64,000 nucleotides of DNA from Acholoe squamosa (GCA_949317995.1 OX439050.1:46935777-46999776); one strand, 5' to 3'. Positions 26,836-38,217 are shown, numbered from the stretch's first letter. The notes: generated from the sequence alone by a model not told the origin. Made by a program: numbers and translations.

Positions 26836-27220
26836 AATACCAACCTTGGAAAATAGGGCAACACAAAGTACACACATACAACATATAAACCTACATGTAT
26901 GTTACATGATACACATGGCTAACCCATCATCTGAAACCTTAAACCTTTATTATTGGCCAGCTAAACAGAAACTACTTATCTCAATGTACGTAATGCAATA
27001 CATCGTAGGAGAGGACTGGATTTAATATGTACCTGGAACTGATTTTATCGAGGCCAATAATGATTTATTGGAACACACTGATTAAAGCCTGTGTGACTTA
27101 AATGTAGTATGGTGTTTGAAATATATTCACCGCTGTCAGCAAAATATGCTGTTGTTGGTATTAAACTACCAGTTTCAAATCAAACGGTCATCATTCAATC
27201 ATCCTTCAGAACTTCAATCT

Positions 27221-27410
27221 ACCGTAATCTCCCGCGTATAAGGCGTGTCTTATACGGTTTTTTTAGTTCTCATTGGATCCACAAGGGGGGCACCAAGACC
27301 TTTCTTTTGATATCTTACATGTCCCCTTGGTCATAACATAACATAACATAAGGGGAATTTTCCAAAACTCTAGGTGCGCCTTATACGCGGGCTGCGCCTT
27401 ATACAGATCA
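27221..27410. mobile_element. TATAAGACGCACC-family element
   Basis: The left end TACCGTAATCTCCCGCGTAT is identical to the start of the 3233-3465 element. The right part has TGCGCCTTATACGCGG and TGCGCCTTATACAG. The matching CCGTAATC right end is missing or decayed. A pentanucleotide run (AACAT)n lies inside near 27334-27351. Confidence 0.6.
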
Positions 27411-27903
27411 GAATAACCAGTTTAGAGTTAATAACCATCCACAATGGAGAACGGATTACATCAATTTAGACGTGTCAAAATAACCAGTGACATATAGTTA
27501 ACCCCCCCCTGGTCTCCCATCTGCATGTCCACAGCAGAAAAGAAAAAAAAAAAGAATAGAAGAGGGTATCATTTGACCTAGTTTCTCGAATAACCATCCA
27601 AATAGGGGCGAAGTAGTAGAGCTGCCTCGCGACTCTCACATTCGCGTGAATGATCCGCTTGTAGGGGTCCACTCCCACAAAGTGGCAAAAAACAGTAAGG
27701 GTTGCGTGAGAACATCTCATGTAAAGGTGGGGGCAGGGGTGTGAGGTTGAAGGGTGGGGTGGGAAGGGTTGTAGGAGAGGGGAGGAGGTGAGATCCCTAT
27801 TTACCTCTCACCCCCTCTCACCTAGCAACCTGGCTGGTCGACACCTACTGCTAACACAAGGGAACGTTCACAAATCATGTCAAATAATGTCCCAAATTGA
27901 TAC

Positions 27904-27999
27904 CTTTTTATCTTTAGTCAGTGCATTCAGGTTTTTGGCATTGAACATATCAGTCCCAGTAGCAAGTCGTCGCCATAAGTTCACTACCAGAATTTCCAG
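27904..27999 (-). CDS. Strong candidate internal exon, unknown protein
   Basis: On the minus strand, a T-rich tract and GTGTCAG acceptor end at 28000. Exactly 32 open codons follow (LEILVVNLWRRLATGTDMFN, then AKNLNALTKDKK), closed by a donor AAG then GTATCA at 27903, phase 0 to phase 0. The peptide is balanced and has no low complexity; a hydrophobic strand followed by a basic helix is plausible. Translation past the donor hits a stop after nine codons, which supports the intron. The family is not recognised. This is one of the two best-supported exons in the window. Confidence 0.5.
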
Positions 28000-28337
28000 C
28001 TGACACAAATACTTAAAAAAATTGTTGGGTTTCTACCCAAGCTCATCCAGAGAGCTGACTTCAAAATGTTCTGTGCCACTACATACCATGAGACGGCGCA
28101 TGGATCTAGAGGTTGAAGACAGGGGGAGGTTCGGGTTGGCTGCAAACATTAATAGCCTACAAATATATATATTATTCTGTGAATACATTGTGGGTGTTGG
28201 ATGGAGACTCGGTGGAGGCCGTAGGGGGTTGGGAGGGAGAGGAGGGGACTGTTGGTTGGACGACCCAACACTGACAACCTGGTATGTTGGGCAATCAATC
28301 ACCATACAGTGTCTAGTCGTGGGGCCGAGCCAGACCT

Positions 28338-28354
28338 CCCCCCCCCCCCCCCCC
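28338..28354. repeat. C17 homopolymer
   Basis: A 17-base run of C, the longest of many C or G runs of eight or more in the window. Confidence 0.95.
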
Positions 28355-28399
28355 GCCTACCCAAACTTACCCACCAACCCAACAAACTCCCGCCACGTC

Positions 28400-29375
28400 C
28401 ATGGTAACATATAACTGACGGATGGGCAACCTACAAACGTCAATGCGGATCCAGTGGGAACCCACCTCCACACTGGTTGGATCACGGCGGACTCATTATC
28501 TAGATAAGTCTAGTTAACCCCCCCCCCCTTCCATCCTCCCCGACCCTGATCCCACCATGCTACCTACCATATCAACCATTGTTTCTATCATCTACAGAGT
28601 TTTCTCTATACATAAAGGATGAGTGCTTTATCTCTCAAATTAAATTCAAACCCATCGGTGATCCACAAAATATGGTGAATGGGTGGTTTCATGCCTATGG
28701 CACCCTTCCCTCTAATTCTAAAGGATATTTCAGAACTTAGATAATGGTGAATCAGACCTCAGTACTTTATGGTGTATTATAGTAATTATAGCTCCATTGT
28801 ATAGAACCCAAATCCACTATCAGACTATGCATTGCCGTTTTATGCCGCTTGGGTTTGATCTCAGAAAATGGAGCTTGTAAACAATTCTGATTTGTATAGG
28901 TTTCATAACACAACAGTATTTCCCGTTTACAATCAAATAAATTGTAGTCTACGCCCCACTAAAATATAGGGCAGCAATGTGCATTGCTCGTAACTCGAAA
29001 AGAAATAAAATTTAAGATGTTATGTACCATAAATTCTTTGATTTGAGGTTCACATCATATTTGAATGAAATCAAAATTGTAGTTTATTGCAAGGTCAGTA
29101 ATGCAGGTAATGTTGCTTGTATCAGAGAACTTAAGGTAATTGCAGTTAGTTAGACTCTCTGCTGTCCCAAAGCTCCGGCCCTTTTATACTTGATAGTCTT
29201 TTCCATTACATTGTTTCTCCAGAATAAAAATCAATAGCCTTGAGCAAGTCTAGTTTAAGGTCTGACATCAGCACTCCCATTCACAGACAGGAACTAACTC
29301 CAAGCAGGTGTTAAGTAGTGTTATAGTCCTACTTTCACAAGACATCTGCTTGGAGGACCAGATACTACTCACCCA
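28400..29375. other. AT-rich stretch without recognised gene
   Basis: Nothing supported apart from a C9 run near 28519 and a single AGCAAGTCTAG word near 29240 that echoes the TAGACTTGCT repeat end. Confidence 0.35.
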
Positions 29376-29379
29376 GGTT

Positions 29380-29705
29380 ATTCGCACCACCAAGCCACTA
29401 TTTGCATAACCCTCGCCAAAACTGCGCTATTCGCACCACATTGCCAAAAAAGGCAGGAAAGTTGATACATAGATCAACATCATATACCTTCACCATTGGA
29501 GGCAAAAAGTGTCTTATGGCTGCCAACCAACTGACTCTGTAGAATGTAGACAATTACTCAAAATTTACAATAGTTGGTACTGAAATACCTTTACCTGCAA
29601 GACCCCTACATCTCCTCCTTTAATGACACTACAAATTCAATAAGTAATTCTGCCTCTTATACATAAAATTTCCATCTTTTTTTAAACTTATTCGCACCAC
29701 CAAAA
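29380..29705. repeat. TTATTCGCACCACC repeat region
   Basis: Three direct copies of ATTCGCACCAC lie near 29382, 29429 and 29688. This looks like a dispersed element whose ends are not clear. Confidence 0.45.
29488..29627 (-). CDS. Two candidate mini-exons with a 57-bp intron
   Basis: On the minus strand, 29627-29594 (34 bp) reads VIKGGDVGVLQ between a TTTGTAG acceptor and a GCAG/GTAAAG donor. After 57 bp, a CTACAG acceptor opens 29536-29488, reading SQLVGSHKTLFASNGE plus one base before GTATAT. Phases agree (0 to 0). The second peptide resembles a beta-propeller strand of the RCC1/WD type, but it is too short to assign. The block sits inside the TTCGCACCAC repeat, so it may instead belong to a transposon or be chance. 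Confidence 0.2.
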
Positions 29706-31014
29706 TGACTGAAAATGAGAGCACCCTAGTTGTCTCCTATAACTCTTTTCGAGTTAATAAGGCACTAAAACAGGCCAATGGGTGTCAGACGCAGCATAAA
29801 AATTGGAGGTGGAAGCACACCACTACCACCTTAGACCAAAATCAATGAGGCTCTGATAAAACATTTTTTGGAAGCTCAGAATAGTATTTCACTATAGGTA
29901 GAATAAAAACCAGAAGTTACACATAGAAATCTAAATCTAAATCTAAATGAAACACTAACAAAAATCAAGTTATTGAATCGAATAATATCAGTATTGGATG
30001 ATCTGAGAAAAAATCTAAAAACCAGAGAAAATTCAAACATGAATCTCTGGTAAGGTCGCCATATGCTACAGCCCACCCCTCCCCCGCCCCAATGCACAGA
30101 CGTGATGGCCACATTATTGGGATTTACAATGTCAGAACACAGACACCTCCAGGGCAACCCCAGGTGACATGCCGAGGTGCCGCCATAAGCTAGACATACA
30201 GCGCCACTACCATATATGGTGATAGGTGTTAACATTGCTGAATGAACTGTGTCCAATACTGAACCAAAAAGTAAATGATTGGTCAATCAATATGTGACCA
30301 GATTTACTGATATCTATCTCATCTCTACATTAAAATTAAAGTTTTGTGCAGTCAAAAATGTCTTTATCGTGTAGGCCTAAAGTCAGACGGGGCATTTCAA
30401 GAAAAAATACGTCCATCGAAACAAATAACAATCCCTGTATCCACTAGGATGAATGAAGCATTTGAATCACAAATAATTATATTGACTTCAACAGAATTAT
30501 CCCCGATTTTTTTTTAAATCATTTTTTTGAAAGTGCAGCGTCTGATTCTCTACTTCTGATTCTCTCTCCACTACGTCCTTGACGTCACGGCTCTATCTGT
30601 CCCTGGCACAGCCGGACGTCAGTAGTGCGCATGTGCACACGGCGAAGAGAGGCCGCCTGGAGGAAGCCTCCAGGCTGGTATGGTTGGGCGGGGGGAGGGG
30701 CTGTGGTTGGGTGACCCAGACTGAACATACAACCTGCTATGTGTACCAGCTTATTATTATTTTTTTTTTTTCGCTCTACCTGTTTTATGTTTTCGCTGAG
30801 TATATATGCGGGTAGCTTGTGTTTTGACGGTCGCTGTGGCGATATGTCCTAATTTTCAGTGAGTTCTTTTTTTTTATGGAATATTGGTCGGCTATTAACC
30901 TCTATTGTTTCTAATTATCCCTTATACACGTACCAGGATAACGTGTAGTCATGGTAGTGAAATACTACACAGCGCTCGACAGCGCTTCAGTAAAATATAT
31001 GCTTGGGTCACATC

Positions 31015-31265
31015 CTTTAAGAGTGGATGGACGATGTGGCCAATGGACGATGTGGACACTGGACCATGTGGCCAAACCAATGACTTTGTGGCCAAATTTC
31101 CTGGACGATGTGGCCAAAAGTGGACGATGTGGACAATCTGAGGAAATGGACGTTGTGGTCTTTTAGAAGTAGATTTACATTAAACCACATCTGTTTCACT
31201 TTGGCCACATGGTCCATTGTCCACATCATCCTTTGGCCACATCATCCACAGAGATTAGTGCACAA
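31015..31265. repeat. Composite inverted cluster of GGACGATGTGGCCA motifs
   Basis: Roughly eight copies of GGACGATGTGG(C/A)CA are in forward order up to about 31150. A unique spacer (AGATTTACATTAAACCACATC) follows, then three copies in reverse complement to 31250. The whole block is present in the opposite orientation at 35011-35240. Open frames here (DDVAK, WTMWP) are repeat translation. Confidence 0.8.
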
Positions 31266-31404
31266 ATTCAGGTTAGAATTGGGAAGAATATTGTAAAAAT
31301 AAATGCATGTATAATGTCCCGGGGTAAAATTATGTTAGGGTAGGTAGGTAGGTTAGTTATAGAACCCTTGAGGACCCATAATCTTATAGCAAATTGCATT
31401 ATAA

Positions 31405-31500
31405 AACAGTGGCTACATCGTCCACCCAGTTTGGCCACATAGTCCCCAACTTTGGCCACATCGTCTTGGCCACATCGCTTTTTGGCCACATCGTCTACAA
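31405..31500. repeat. Cluster of TTTGGCCACATCGTC motifs
   Basis: Five tandem-like degenerate copies in one orientation end in GGCCACATCGTCTACAAATC. The mirror image of that end is at 33205, which suggests a shared terminus. Confidence 0.75.
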
Positions 31501-31639
31501 ATCCCTTTAAGATCTTAATTCTTATAAATTTATACATTTGTATGAATCGAAATCTATTCAAGCTTATCTGACGTCGCATGTTTGATAAGGTACAGAATCC
31601 TTGAATTCACGTGCAAATTAAGCATATATAACCTTGGTA

Positions 31640-31865
31640 TCTCGCATATAAAGCGCATTCCGCGTATAAGACGCACCTTGAGTTGAGTAGCAGGGATGAA
31701 AGTCAGAGAACATGAAAATCCCTGTAATGGTCCAATATGGGCCTAAAAACCTGGGTTTTTATATGAATATATAGGGCCTTGGAACTTCAAAATCCCTGAA
31801 ATCAGGGAAATCCCTGAAGACTTTCATCCCTGTAGTAGGGAGCTAAAAGGCGCACCTGCATGGGT
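31640..31865. mobile_element. TATAAGACGCACC element split by a nested insertion
   Basis: GCGTATAAGACGCACC lies at 31662-31679 and AAAAGGCGCACC follows at about 31845, after an inserted 142-bp element (31691-31832). Confidence 0.55.
31691..31832. mobile_element. Nested miniature element with CAGGGATGAAAGTC inverted ends
   Basis: CAGGGATGAAAGTC at the left is matched by GACTTTCATCCCTG at the right. TAG flanks both sides (31688-31690 and 31833-31835). Inner words AAATCCCTG repeat. CAGGG ends suit hAT, but the 3-bp flank does not, so the superfamily is open. Confidence 0.7.
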
Positions 31866-31975
31866 CGTGTTTTTTGAACAGTAAAGTACATGTGCATTCC
31901 GCCCTATGAAACAAATCTTCAAATTGGCATATCAGATGCGACTTTTACGTGAGGTACTCCAATGTGTAGGGACAT

Positions 31976-32135
31976 CAGTGGTGGATCCAGGATCTGGAAA
32001 AGGAGGGGGCGCACCCCCTATTATTGAGCAAATTTTGGGTTCCAAAATATGTAAATAAACTCTAAAAAACTAGGAAAAGGGGGGCGGGTGTGACCCAGCC
32101 CCAGGCCCCAGCACCCCCCTCTAAATCCGCCACTG
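31976..32135. mobile_element. Miniature element with CAGTGG(C/T)GGAT ends
   Basis: The left CAGTGGTGGATCCAG and right CTAAATCCGCCACTG form an inverted repeat. GACAT flanks both sides (31971-31975 and 32136-32140). The inner sequence is G-rich and C-rich. CAGTGGCGGAT ends are seen in many animal hAT-like elements. A possible related end (CAGAGGCGGATCCAG) is at 48964. Confidence 0.7.
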
Positions 32136-32281
32136 GACATTACACAATCCTTTTAACATGCCACTGCGATAACCGTGTCCGGAGTGCTCTTATCAAAACT
32201 CCTTTGTCTTATCTTATCTCCCGTCCCTTTTATGTGGTCACTAAATCAGTATCATGACAATGATTCATGTAGGTCAAACTA

Positions 32282-32476
32282 CCTTAAAACCTAGCGTACA
32301 AGCCGCACTCGTGTATAAGATGCAGCCAGACGCTGGGAAAAATGTTTTAGGCAGCACTTATAAAACCTGAAAAACTTGCTAATCCACACTGCAATCTACA
32401 TATGTAAAATCCCCGTGTAAAAGGCGCACCCCGAATTTGGGATAGTCCGGTAAGGCTTATGCGCAGGGTTTTAAGG
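32282..32476. mobile_element. TATAAG-family TIR element, CCTTAAAACC subfamily
   Basis: The ends CCTTAAAACC and GGTTTTAAGG are perfect inverted 10-mers with TA outside on both sides. The inner words TACAAGCCGCAC, TATAAGATGCAG and AAAAGGCGCACC place it with 3233-3465 by core but not by terminus. Confidence 0.65.
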
Positions 32477-33206
32477 TATTGATATCTGGAGGAGGCTCTA
32501 CTACAAAGAGCTCTCTACCTGATTTATGACACTCAACTTAGATGCCCACTAATTGGGTTTAGGGAAGGTAGGAAAAACTGGGGGCTCTCAATCATTACTG
32601 CAGGAGCACCAACACTAAACTTCTACATTGGAAACTGTACATGTAATGCAATACACATCTAGAACATGCGATACCGAATATGTATCTACATTGTGTATAA
32701 ATACATACATACGCGTACATGCATGTGTCATGGCTAGCATTTACCTCAAAGAGAGTTTGACCTCCACTCTCCCATAAATACGATAATGATTTCCCTTATA
32801 TTTTCTATATTTTACATTTCCCTAATTGATATAGTTTCCTTGTCAGAATGCCCATCCCCTTTTTGACCTTTGGTGAGCCTGGCCTTGACCTGAGAACACC
32901 AAGGGCAAGGCCGTGAGATGCAGGGAACATGACATGAGGTATGTGCCGTCACAGATGTGAGCAGAGCACATCTGTTTTTACTGTTTGTAGAGATAGTGTT
33001 CTGCCTAATCTAAGGCAATCACTCATCTATCGGTCTGCCCCTGTTTGAGTATGAGGGAAGAGGTGCAGACAGATAGAGACCCACAGATATGGCTCAACTA
33101 GTTTCTACTTGTGCTTGGTATGGTTCTGGTATGTTGGCGCCATATGTGCAGCTTACGTAGGCATCTGTGCTTGAGACCAGGATTAGATTCAAGGTATTGA
33201 GGATTT

Positions 33207-33262
33207 GTAGACGATGTGGCCAAAGGACGATGTGGCCAAAGTTGTGGATGATATGGCCAATG
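33207..33262. repeat. Short cluster of GACGATGTGGCCAAA motifs
   Basis: Three direct copies. The left edge GGATTTGTAGACGATGTGG is the mirror of the right edge of 31405-31500. Confidence 0.7.
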
Positions 33263-33594
33263 TTTTGCAAGGCTATCTATCATAAGAACAAGGCGCAGTG
33301 CTAACTTAACGTTTACTATGGGATTATGTCTTAAAATGCATAAAAAATATTCGGCCAGTATTTAAAGTGACATCACATTTCCATAATTTCTGATATGCAG
33401 TCAGTAGCACAGTAGTGATCGTTTATCCAAAGGAAGTGTAATTTAGAAAGTGGTTTGACATGGATGCTCCCCCCCTCCAAAAACAAACAAAAAACAACAA
33501 CAAAAAGTGAGCAATCATGTACTGGAATAGGGTGCACTCCCCGTCACTGCGACATGACTGTAACACAGTAATGTCACGTTTTGGCGCCTGGCCT

Positions 33595-34014
33595 TGAATA
33601 GGCACCTGCCTTGAAAAAGGGCCGCTTCAATCTGACCCGTGGGAGTTGTGAGAAATGCCGTCATCACACCTAGTCCTAGAGCTGTTATAAAGCTAACTCT
33701 ACTTCGTGCTTCTTGGCTAGTTGGATTTCACACCTTTGCTAATCCTTTCTGAAACTTAAGCTAAGGTTACACCCCACAATTGCTGCAGTTATAACAATTG
33801 TTCATATCATATCATGGTTATTGCAGCAATTATGAGTTTTTATTTGTCAATTCTTAATACAATATTAAACTAGTAGGTCTCATTGTGCACCTGGTTGTTC
33901 TTTGAAGTACCGGTATCATATAATATTGGCATGAAAATTATACTACCCAGCCTACCCGCCCACTGACAGCACAATTTAAAAGGCACCGGGTCTTGAATAG
34001 GCACCTCCCTTGAT
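33595..34014. repeat. Direct repeat TTGAATAGGCACCT(C/G)CCTTGA, about 398 bp apart
   Basis: Two 21-bp copies are at about 33595 and 33993. Between them, AATTGCTGCAGTTATAAC (33778-33795) faces a mismatched complement GTTATTGCAGCAATT ending near 33832, a stem-loop. The region may be one diverged transposon. Confidence 0.5.
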
Positions 34015-34020
34015 TGGTGG

Positions 34021-35010
34021 CCGGGGGTGACAGGATGTCCAAATAAAATAGGAGCAGGGGCATATGTGGCCCTATGAGGGTTAAGCCTGTAAAGGGTTAG
34101 AAGGAAGTGGGCGCGGTCGGTGATATGACGCTGTCTGCAATGGGTTGTAGCTTCCCTGTGACGTTCTAAGTTGTCAAGGGGAGGACTACTGATACTTGTG
34201 AGCAGTCAAGAAGGAAGGATTACTTGTGAAACAGTACATGGATCATCCCTTCTGCTGGCCGTTCACATATGTTAGATTAACAGACCAAAGAGGAGACCGT
34301 CTCCTATCGCTCCCCTACCGGGCCTAGGTGCAACAAGGTGCCACCTGATTTTGTAGTGATGCCGGTCTGCTTGAGACAGCCTCAGCCCCAATCACCACAG
34401 GGTGCCACTAATGGCGAACGACGACCACTGATTGTCGAAGAAATTGGTTGAGCTTAAAATGGGTGGTGCATTTAGATAACGAACTACACTGATGTGTATT
34501 GAATGTATTCCTGCTAACAAACAGTTATGCTGCAATAAGGCATAGAATATTTAGATGAGACTCGATGACTTCCAGTGTAATTTGGCTGCTAAACCGTGTC
34601 TACTCCCTCCACCCTAAAGAGAGATAAAAACCAAGCCAATTGTCTTACCCAATTTTCAGAGAAAATTTCTCCTATACTTTCTCCTAAATTAACACATGGA
34701 AATATTAAAAAAACTTGTATCTCACATGTCAAAGTATTTTTCCACCTACACACATTTATCTCATTAAATATTTGAACATTCAAATTCTACCTACCCCTCC
34801 CCTCTCTCTAAGAAATTAGTCCAGTACATAGACCTAGTTGAACGGTTTTAGTAGATCAGTAGTTTTTTGTCCGAACTTAATATGGCTTCCCCAAGGTTTC
34901 TATAGCGAACCAATTTACCTACCCTGACATTTCTTTTACACTGGATCATATACATGCATTTTTTACCCATATTCTACCAAAAATGTAATCCAAATTGGGG
35001 GACCAATGTC
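34021..35010. other. Stretch without recognised gene
   Basis: Nothing supported. AT content rises toward the right. Confidence 0.35.
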
Positions 35011-35240
35011 TCTGGACGATGTGGCTAAAAGACTATGTGTACAATGGACGATGTGGCCAACGTTTAAAAAGATGTGGGTTGGTGTAAATCTGCTTCTAAA
35101 ATGTGCACATCGTCCATTTTCTCAAATTGTCCACATCGTCCACTTTTGGCCACATCGTCCAGAAAATTGGCCACAAAGTCTTTGGTTTGGCCACATCGTC
35201 CATTGTCCCGATATGGCCATTGGCCACACAGTCCATACAC
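35011..35240. repeat. Composite GGACGATGTGGCCA cluster, inverse of 31015-31265
   Basis: Two or three forward copies, the spacer GGTGTAAATCTGCTTCTAAA (complement of the 31.1-kb spacer), then about seven reverse copies. The order and spacer match 31015-31265 read backwards, so both come from one longer element. Confidence 0.8.
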
Positions 35241-35490
35241 CTATTGAGGTATTGCATATCAGATAAGGTTATTGCATTGATGTCTTCTGTGTTGCATTCA
35301 GGACTATTGATAATGTAGAAGCATACTGTAGAGACACAAACAAACAAAAGAAAAAAAAAGAAGAAGTAAATAACCAAATTCGATGACAGAAATTTCTTAG
35401 GATTCCCCAAAACGCCAGCGCAAACAGAGAAGACCCTCTAATTTGGTTGGTTTCGATCCTGGCAGAGGGATCTCAACGAGAGAATTTTTG

Positions 35491-35844
35491 TTAATTCAAT
35501 AATATCTTCCTTTTAATTGTACACCACTTTTGTCGTCTCATCGTTTGGTTTTTAAGAATAAAAATGTAATGAGTTTCTAATGGTCGCCCACCACTACTGA
35601 CCTTAAAAGTTTGTTTCAAAAACATTGAGCCCCGAGTTGACCCTTTGCCCATTTTTGAATTATTGACCTGAGAGAACCTGGTTCTAATTATCGACATCAA
35701 ATCTTCAAAGCCGCATGCTTCCGTGTCTTGTTTTTTTTCCTCCAGGGTTGAAGGGTCCCTATTATTATCAGAGAAGAGAATGGGGAGTCTTCCCTGGACC
35801 CCCCTCCCCCCTCCCCACCAGCACCCCTGACTCCTGATACACAC
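35491..35844 (-). CDS. Weak candidate open frame, 117 codons
   Basis: This is a long open frame with no repeat in it and gene-like residues (TEACGFEDLMSIIRTRFSQV, then lysine-rich SKMGKGSTRGSMFLKQTF), ending in a stop. An ATG starts at the MSIIRTRF point. No splice signal or family supports it. On the opposite strand a good acceptor (TTTTTTTTCCTCCAG, ending 35745) opens LKGPYYYQRREWGVFPG to a stop at 35837, so either strand, or neither, may be used. Confidence 0.15.
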   Translation of the reverse strand: MCIRSQGCWWGGGRGVQGRLPILFSDNNRDPSTLEEKKQDTEACGFEDLMSIIRTRFSQVNNSKMGKGSTRGSMFLKQTFKVSSGGRPLETHYIFILKNQTMRRQKWCTIKRKILLN

Positions 35845-36514
35845 AAATCCCTATCTCAACTGAACACAGAAACCAAGGCAAGTCATTGTGATAGCTGAGA
35901 GTTGACTGAGAAGGAGTGTCTCCCTCAAAAAGGTAAACTAACGTTGACTGTCCTTTCTGTGACAACCCCCTCCCTCCACAATATCCTCCAGCTACCTTTC
36001 TTCAGCTAAATAGGCTCAGGTGTAGGCCGAGGTCTCTTGGGATCTCAGTTGGAGTTCCCCAAACCAGAACCTGAGGATCTAATGATAAATTCTTCAATTG
36101 GTCAATAGTGCCCGCTGCGTTCAGAAGTCAGCGACCACCCATATTGGACGTCTACCTCTTCGAGTGTAATGGCTACTTGAATAAAGATGATCTGTATTGG
36201 TGTTTTTCATTAAAGAAAAGAAAATGAAGAAATGGGTCAGCTGGCAGGTGGATGGGATCGGTGTTGGGTTTATTAATTTCCAACATGGTTTGTAATAGGT
36301 CGTGTCTTTCACTACAACAGCTAACCATGCACCGTCAGCCCACACCAAAAAAAACATATTTCATATTACACTTCCAAGAAAAGAATATCTCTCACTGGTG
36401 AGGTAAGTAATTGTGGTGGGTACCAGTTGAAACCTAAGAATTCAGCATGCATGGGTCTAAAATCTTTCCCGCCTGGCCCATACATGGATACATTTGTTGT
36501 CGATACCTTCCCCT

Positions 36515-36670
36515 TAAAGGCAGTTACATTGGTGCATCGTGGCGACTCTCAGGAGTCCGTCAAACCGTCGTTATGATGCAGCCAATATGATGCATGAATG
36601 TAGGAGTAACTCGCAGCCAATATCATTATATTATATCATTGTGTCATATGCCCACCATGCATTATGCGAT
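36515..36670. mobile_element. Diverged TGATGCACCA-family element
   Basis: Shares CCCTTAAAGGCAG, ATTGGTGCATCGTGGCGAC, ATGATGCATGAATG and AGTAACTCGC with the family. The ends are not clean. Confidence 0.4.
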
Positions 36671-38217
36671 TTCAAATATTTCACAACCCCATACATCCTT
36701 AGCACCTGTGCCAGACCCCCTCCAACCCACCACCATCTCTAATATTTCACGGCGTGCGTCAACCTGGCCATTGTCAGAACCGGAAGTAGCCGTCCGCATG
36801 ATCAGCAGCGCGACACGCGATTCGCGCCCGGCGCCTCAACCTCCGCCACCACGTAGCCTACGTCACCAATGTGCGCTGCCGACATTCCTTGATTCACTCA
36901 CCGACCTTTACCCTGCAAGTCCCCCCCCCACTCCCTATATCTATTGTATCAGACAACTACCCTCTATTCTAGTATTCATTCTGTTAGTGCTATCTTCTTT
37001 CCATGCCAACTATCTTACATGGCTTTATTGGCCAATGCCCCTATTCCCTTCCCCTTCGTTCCTTCCATTTGGACACTCAGGCATTATAGTCCACCATCCT
37101 TTCTACATTTTCTCCCTCTCTATATATGTCGTTCTCCTAACTCACATACCTCCTCCCGTCCCTCATTCACGTACCGAGTCTCGAGGGCACGAGACGAGAA
37201 TAGCAGCCAGAGGCCGCTGATCGATTTTCGCTGGTATCCGGGTTGTAGTTTTTGCTGGTACTCAATTGATGCCGTGTGGAGCGATAAGGGCGGCGGCCCC
37301 ACACGATGGTGGTAAGGCCTAGGTAACCAGCTACATATCTCTAAGGAAGGTAACCATGGTAACTGGTATTGAAAGGCAGTGATCATAAGAGATATGTAAG
37401 GTGATCTCTCTTTCATGCTATATACTTCTTGTAATGGCTTTTGTGAATTCAATTATGATAGCAATCATGGGCATAGTGACGACGTAGTGAGGGCACTATA
37501 CATATATGATAAGAGAATTTGTAGTGCTGCAATTTCGTCCCTTGCGTCTTTCACTGCAGTGTACATTAGATTACTAGTAAAGAATCTATTGCGCAATCTC
37601 GATCCTTCTAAGATTCAATCAACAAACAAAATCCAATTCACAGACCCACTCCATTTACATGGATCACTGTCCTTTATGCAATTGCACCATAATCACAATG
37701 GTTAAATTCTTATAAAGCCAACCAAACCTTAAAATCGGGTCTTTATAAGCAATGTGAATCTAACACCATTCTCCACCCACAGCCGGTGCACCACGTCTAC
37801 GCCTAGAGCCTCCGACCTGAGGGTAGCAGGCACAGACAGTGTCTGGGTTGGCGCTGGGAGACTGTGACCTCCAGGGTTCCCTAGCCCTCCTCATCTCCTC
37901 CAGGCCCCCAGCACACTGGCACTATCCCTATTCCTTCCGCCATCAGAAGACGTGTGTACGAAGTCGAAGGAGCTCCTGTCGTTCTCCTTTTTTAACCTTT
38001 GAGTTTGCATGGGTTTGCAGCAATACCTGCATACATTAAAATGAGGCTGACGGTAGTTTTTCCAATGTATGATGGCTGTACTAGCTGAAGGCAAGTACCG
38101 GCACAGAGTGTCGAACATGCAGCCTATATAAAGTTGGGGGCCGTTTGTTTTCATCTTTGGCAACAATACGAGAGCATCAACATGCATTGAGGTTTAATTT
38201 CAGTAATTATTTCTTAG
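36671..38217. other. Stretch without recognised gene
   Basis: A GC-rich, CpG-containing patch at 36750-36880 could be regulatory. The 208-codon open frame at 36594-37220 is low in complexity and crosses a repeat, so it is not called. An X-box palindrome GTAACCATGGTAAC is at 37350-37363. Confidence 0.35.
37350..37363. promoter_or_regulatory. Palindromic X-box (RFX-like site)
   Basis: GTAACCATGGTAAC is a perfect 14-bp palindrome. A GGTAACC word lies 29 bp upstream. Motif evidence only. Confidence 0.35.

Noticed and set aside
30905-31579. Overlapping frames reading DDVAK, WTMWP and WPHRPLATSS as coding repeats
   Set aside because: These are translations of the GGACGATGTGGCCA motif array and occur in several frames and both strands.
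32893-32938. Mini-exon reading ENTKGKAVRCREHDM before a GTATGT donor (plus)
   Set aside because: The donor is good, but the only acceptor (CTTGACCTGAG) is poor; too short to support.
36594-37220. Longest open frame in the window (208 codons, plus)
   Set aside because: It begins inside a diverged TGATGCACCA repeat, has proline/serine/leucine-rich low-complexity composition, and shows no consistent splice or start signals.
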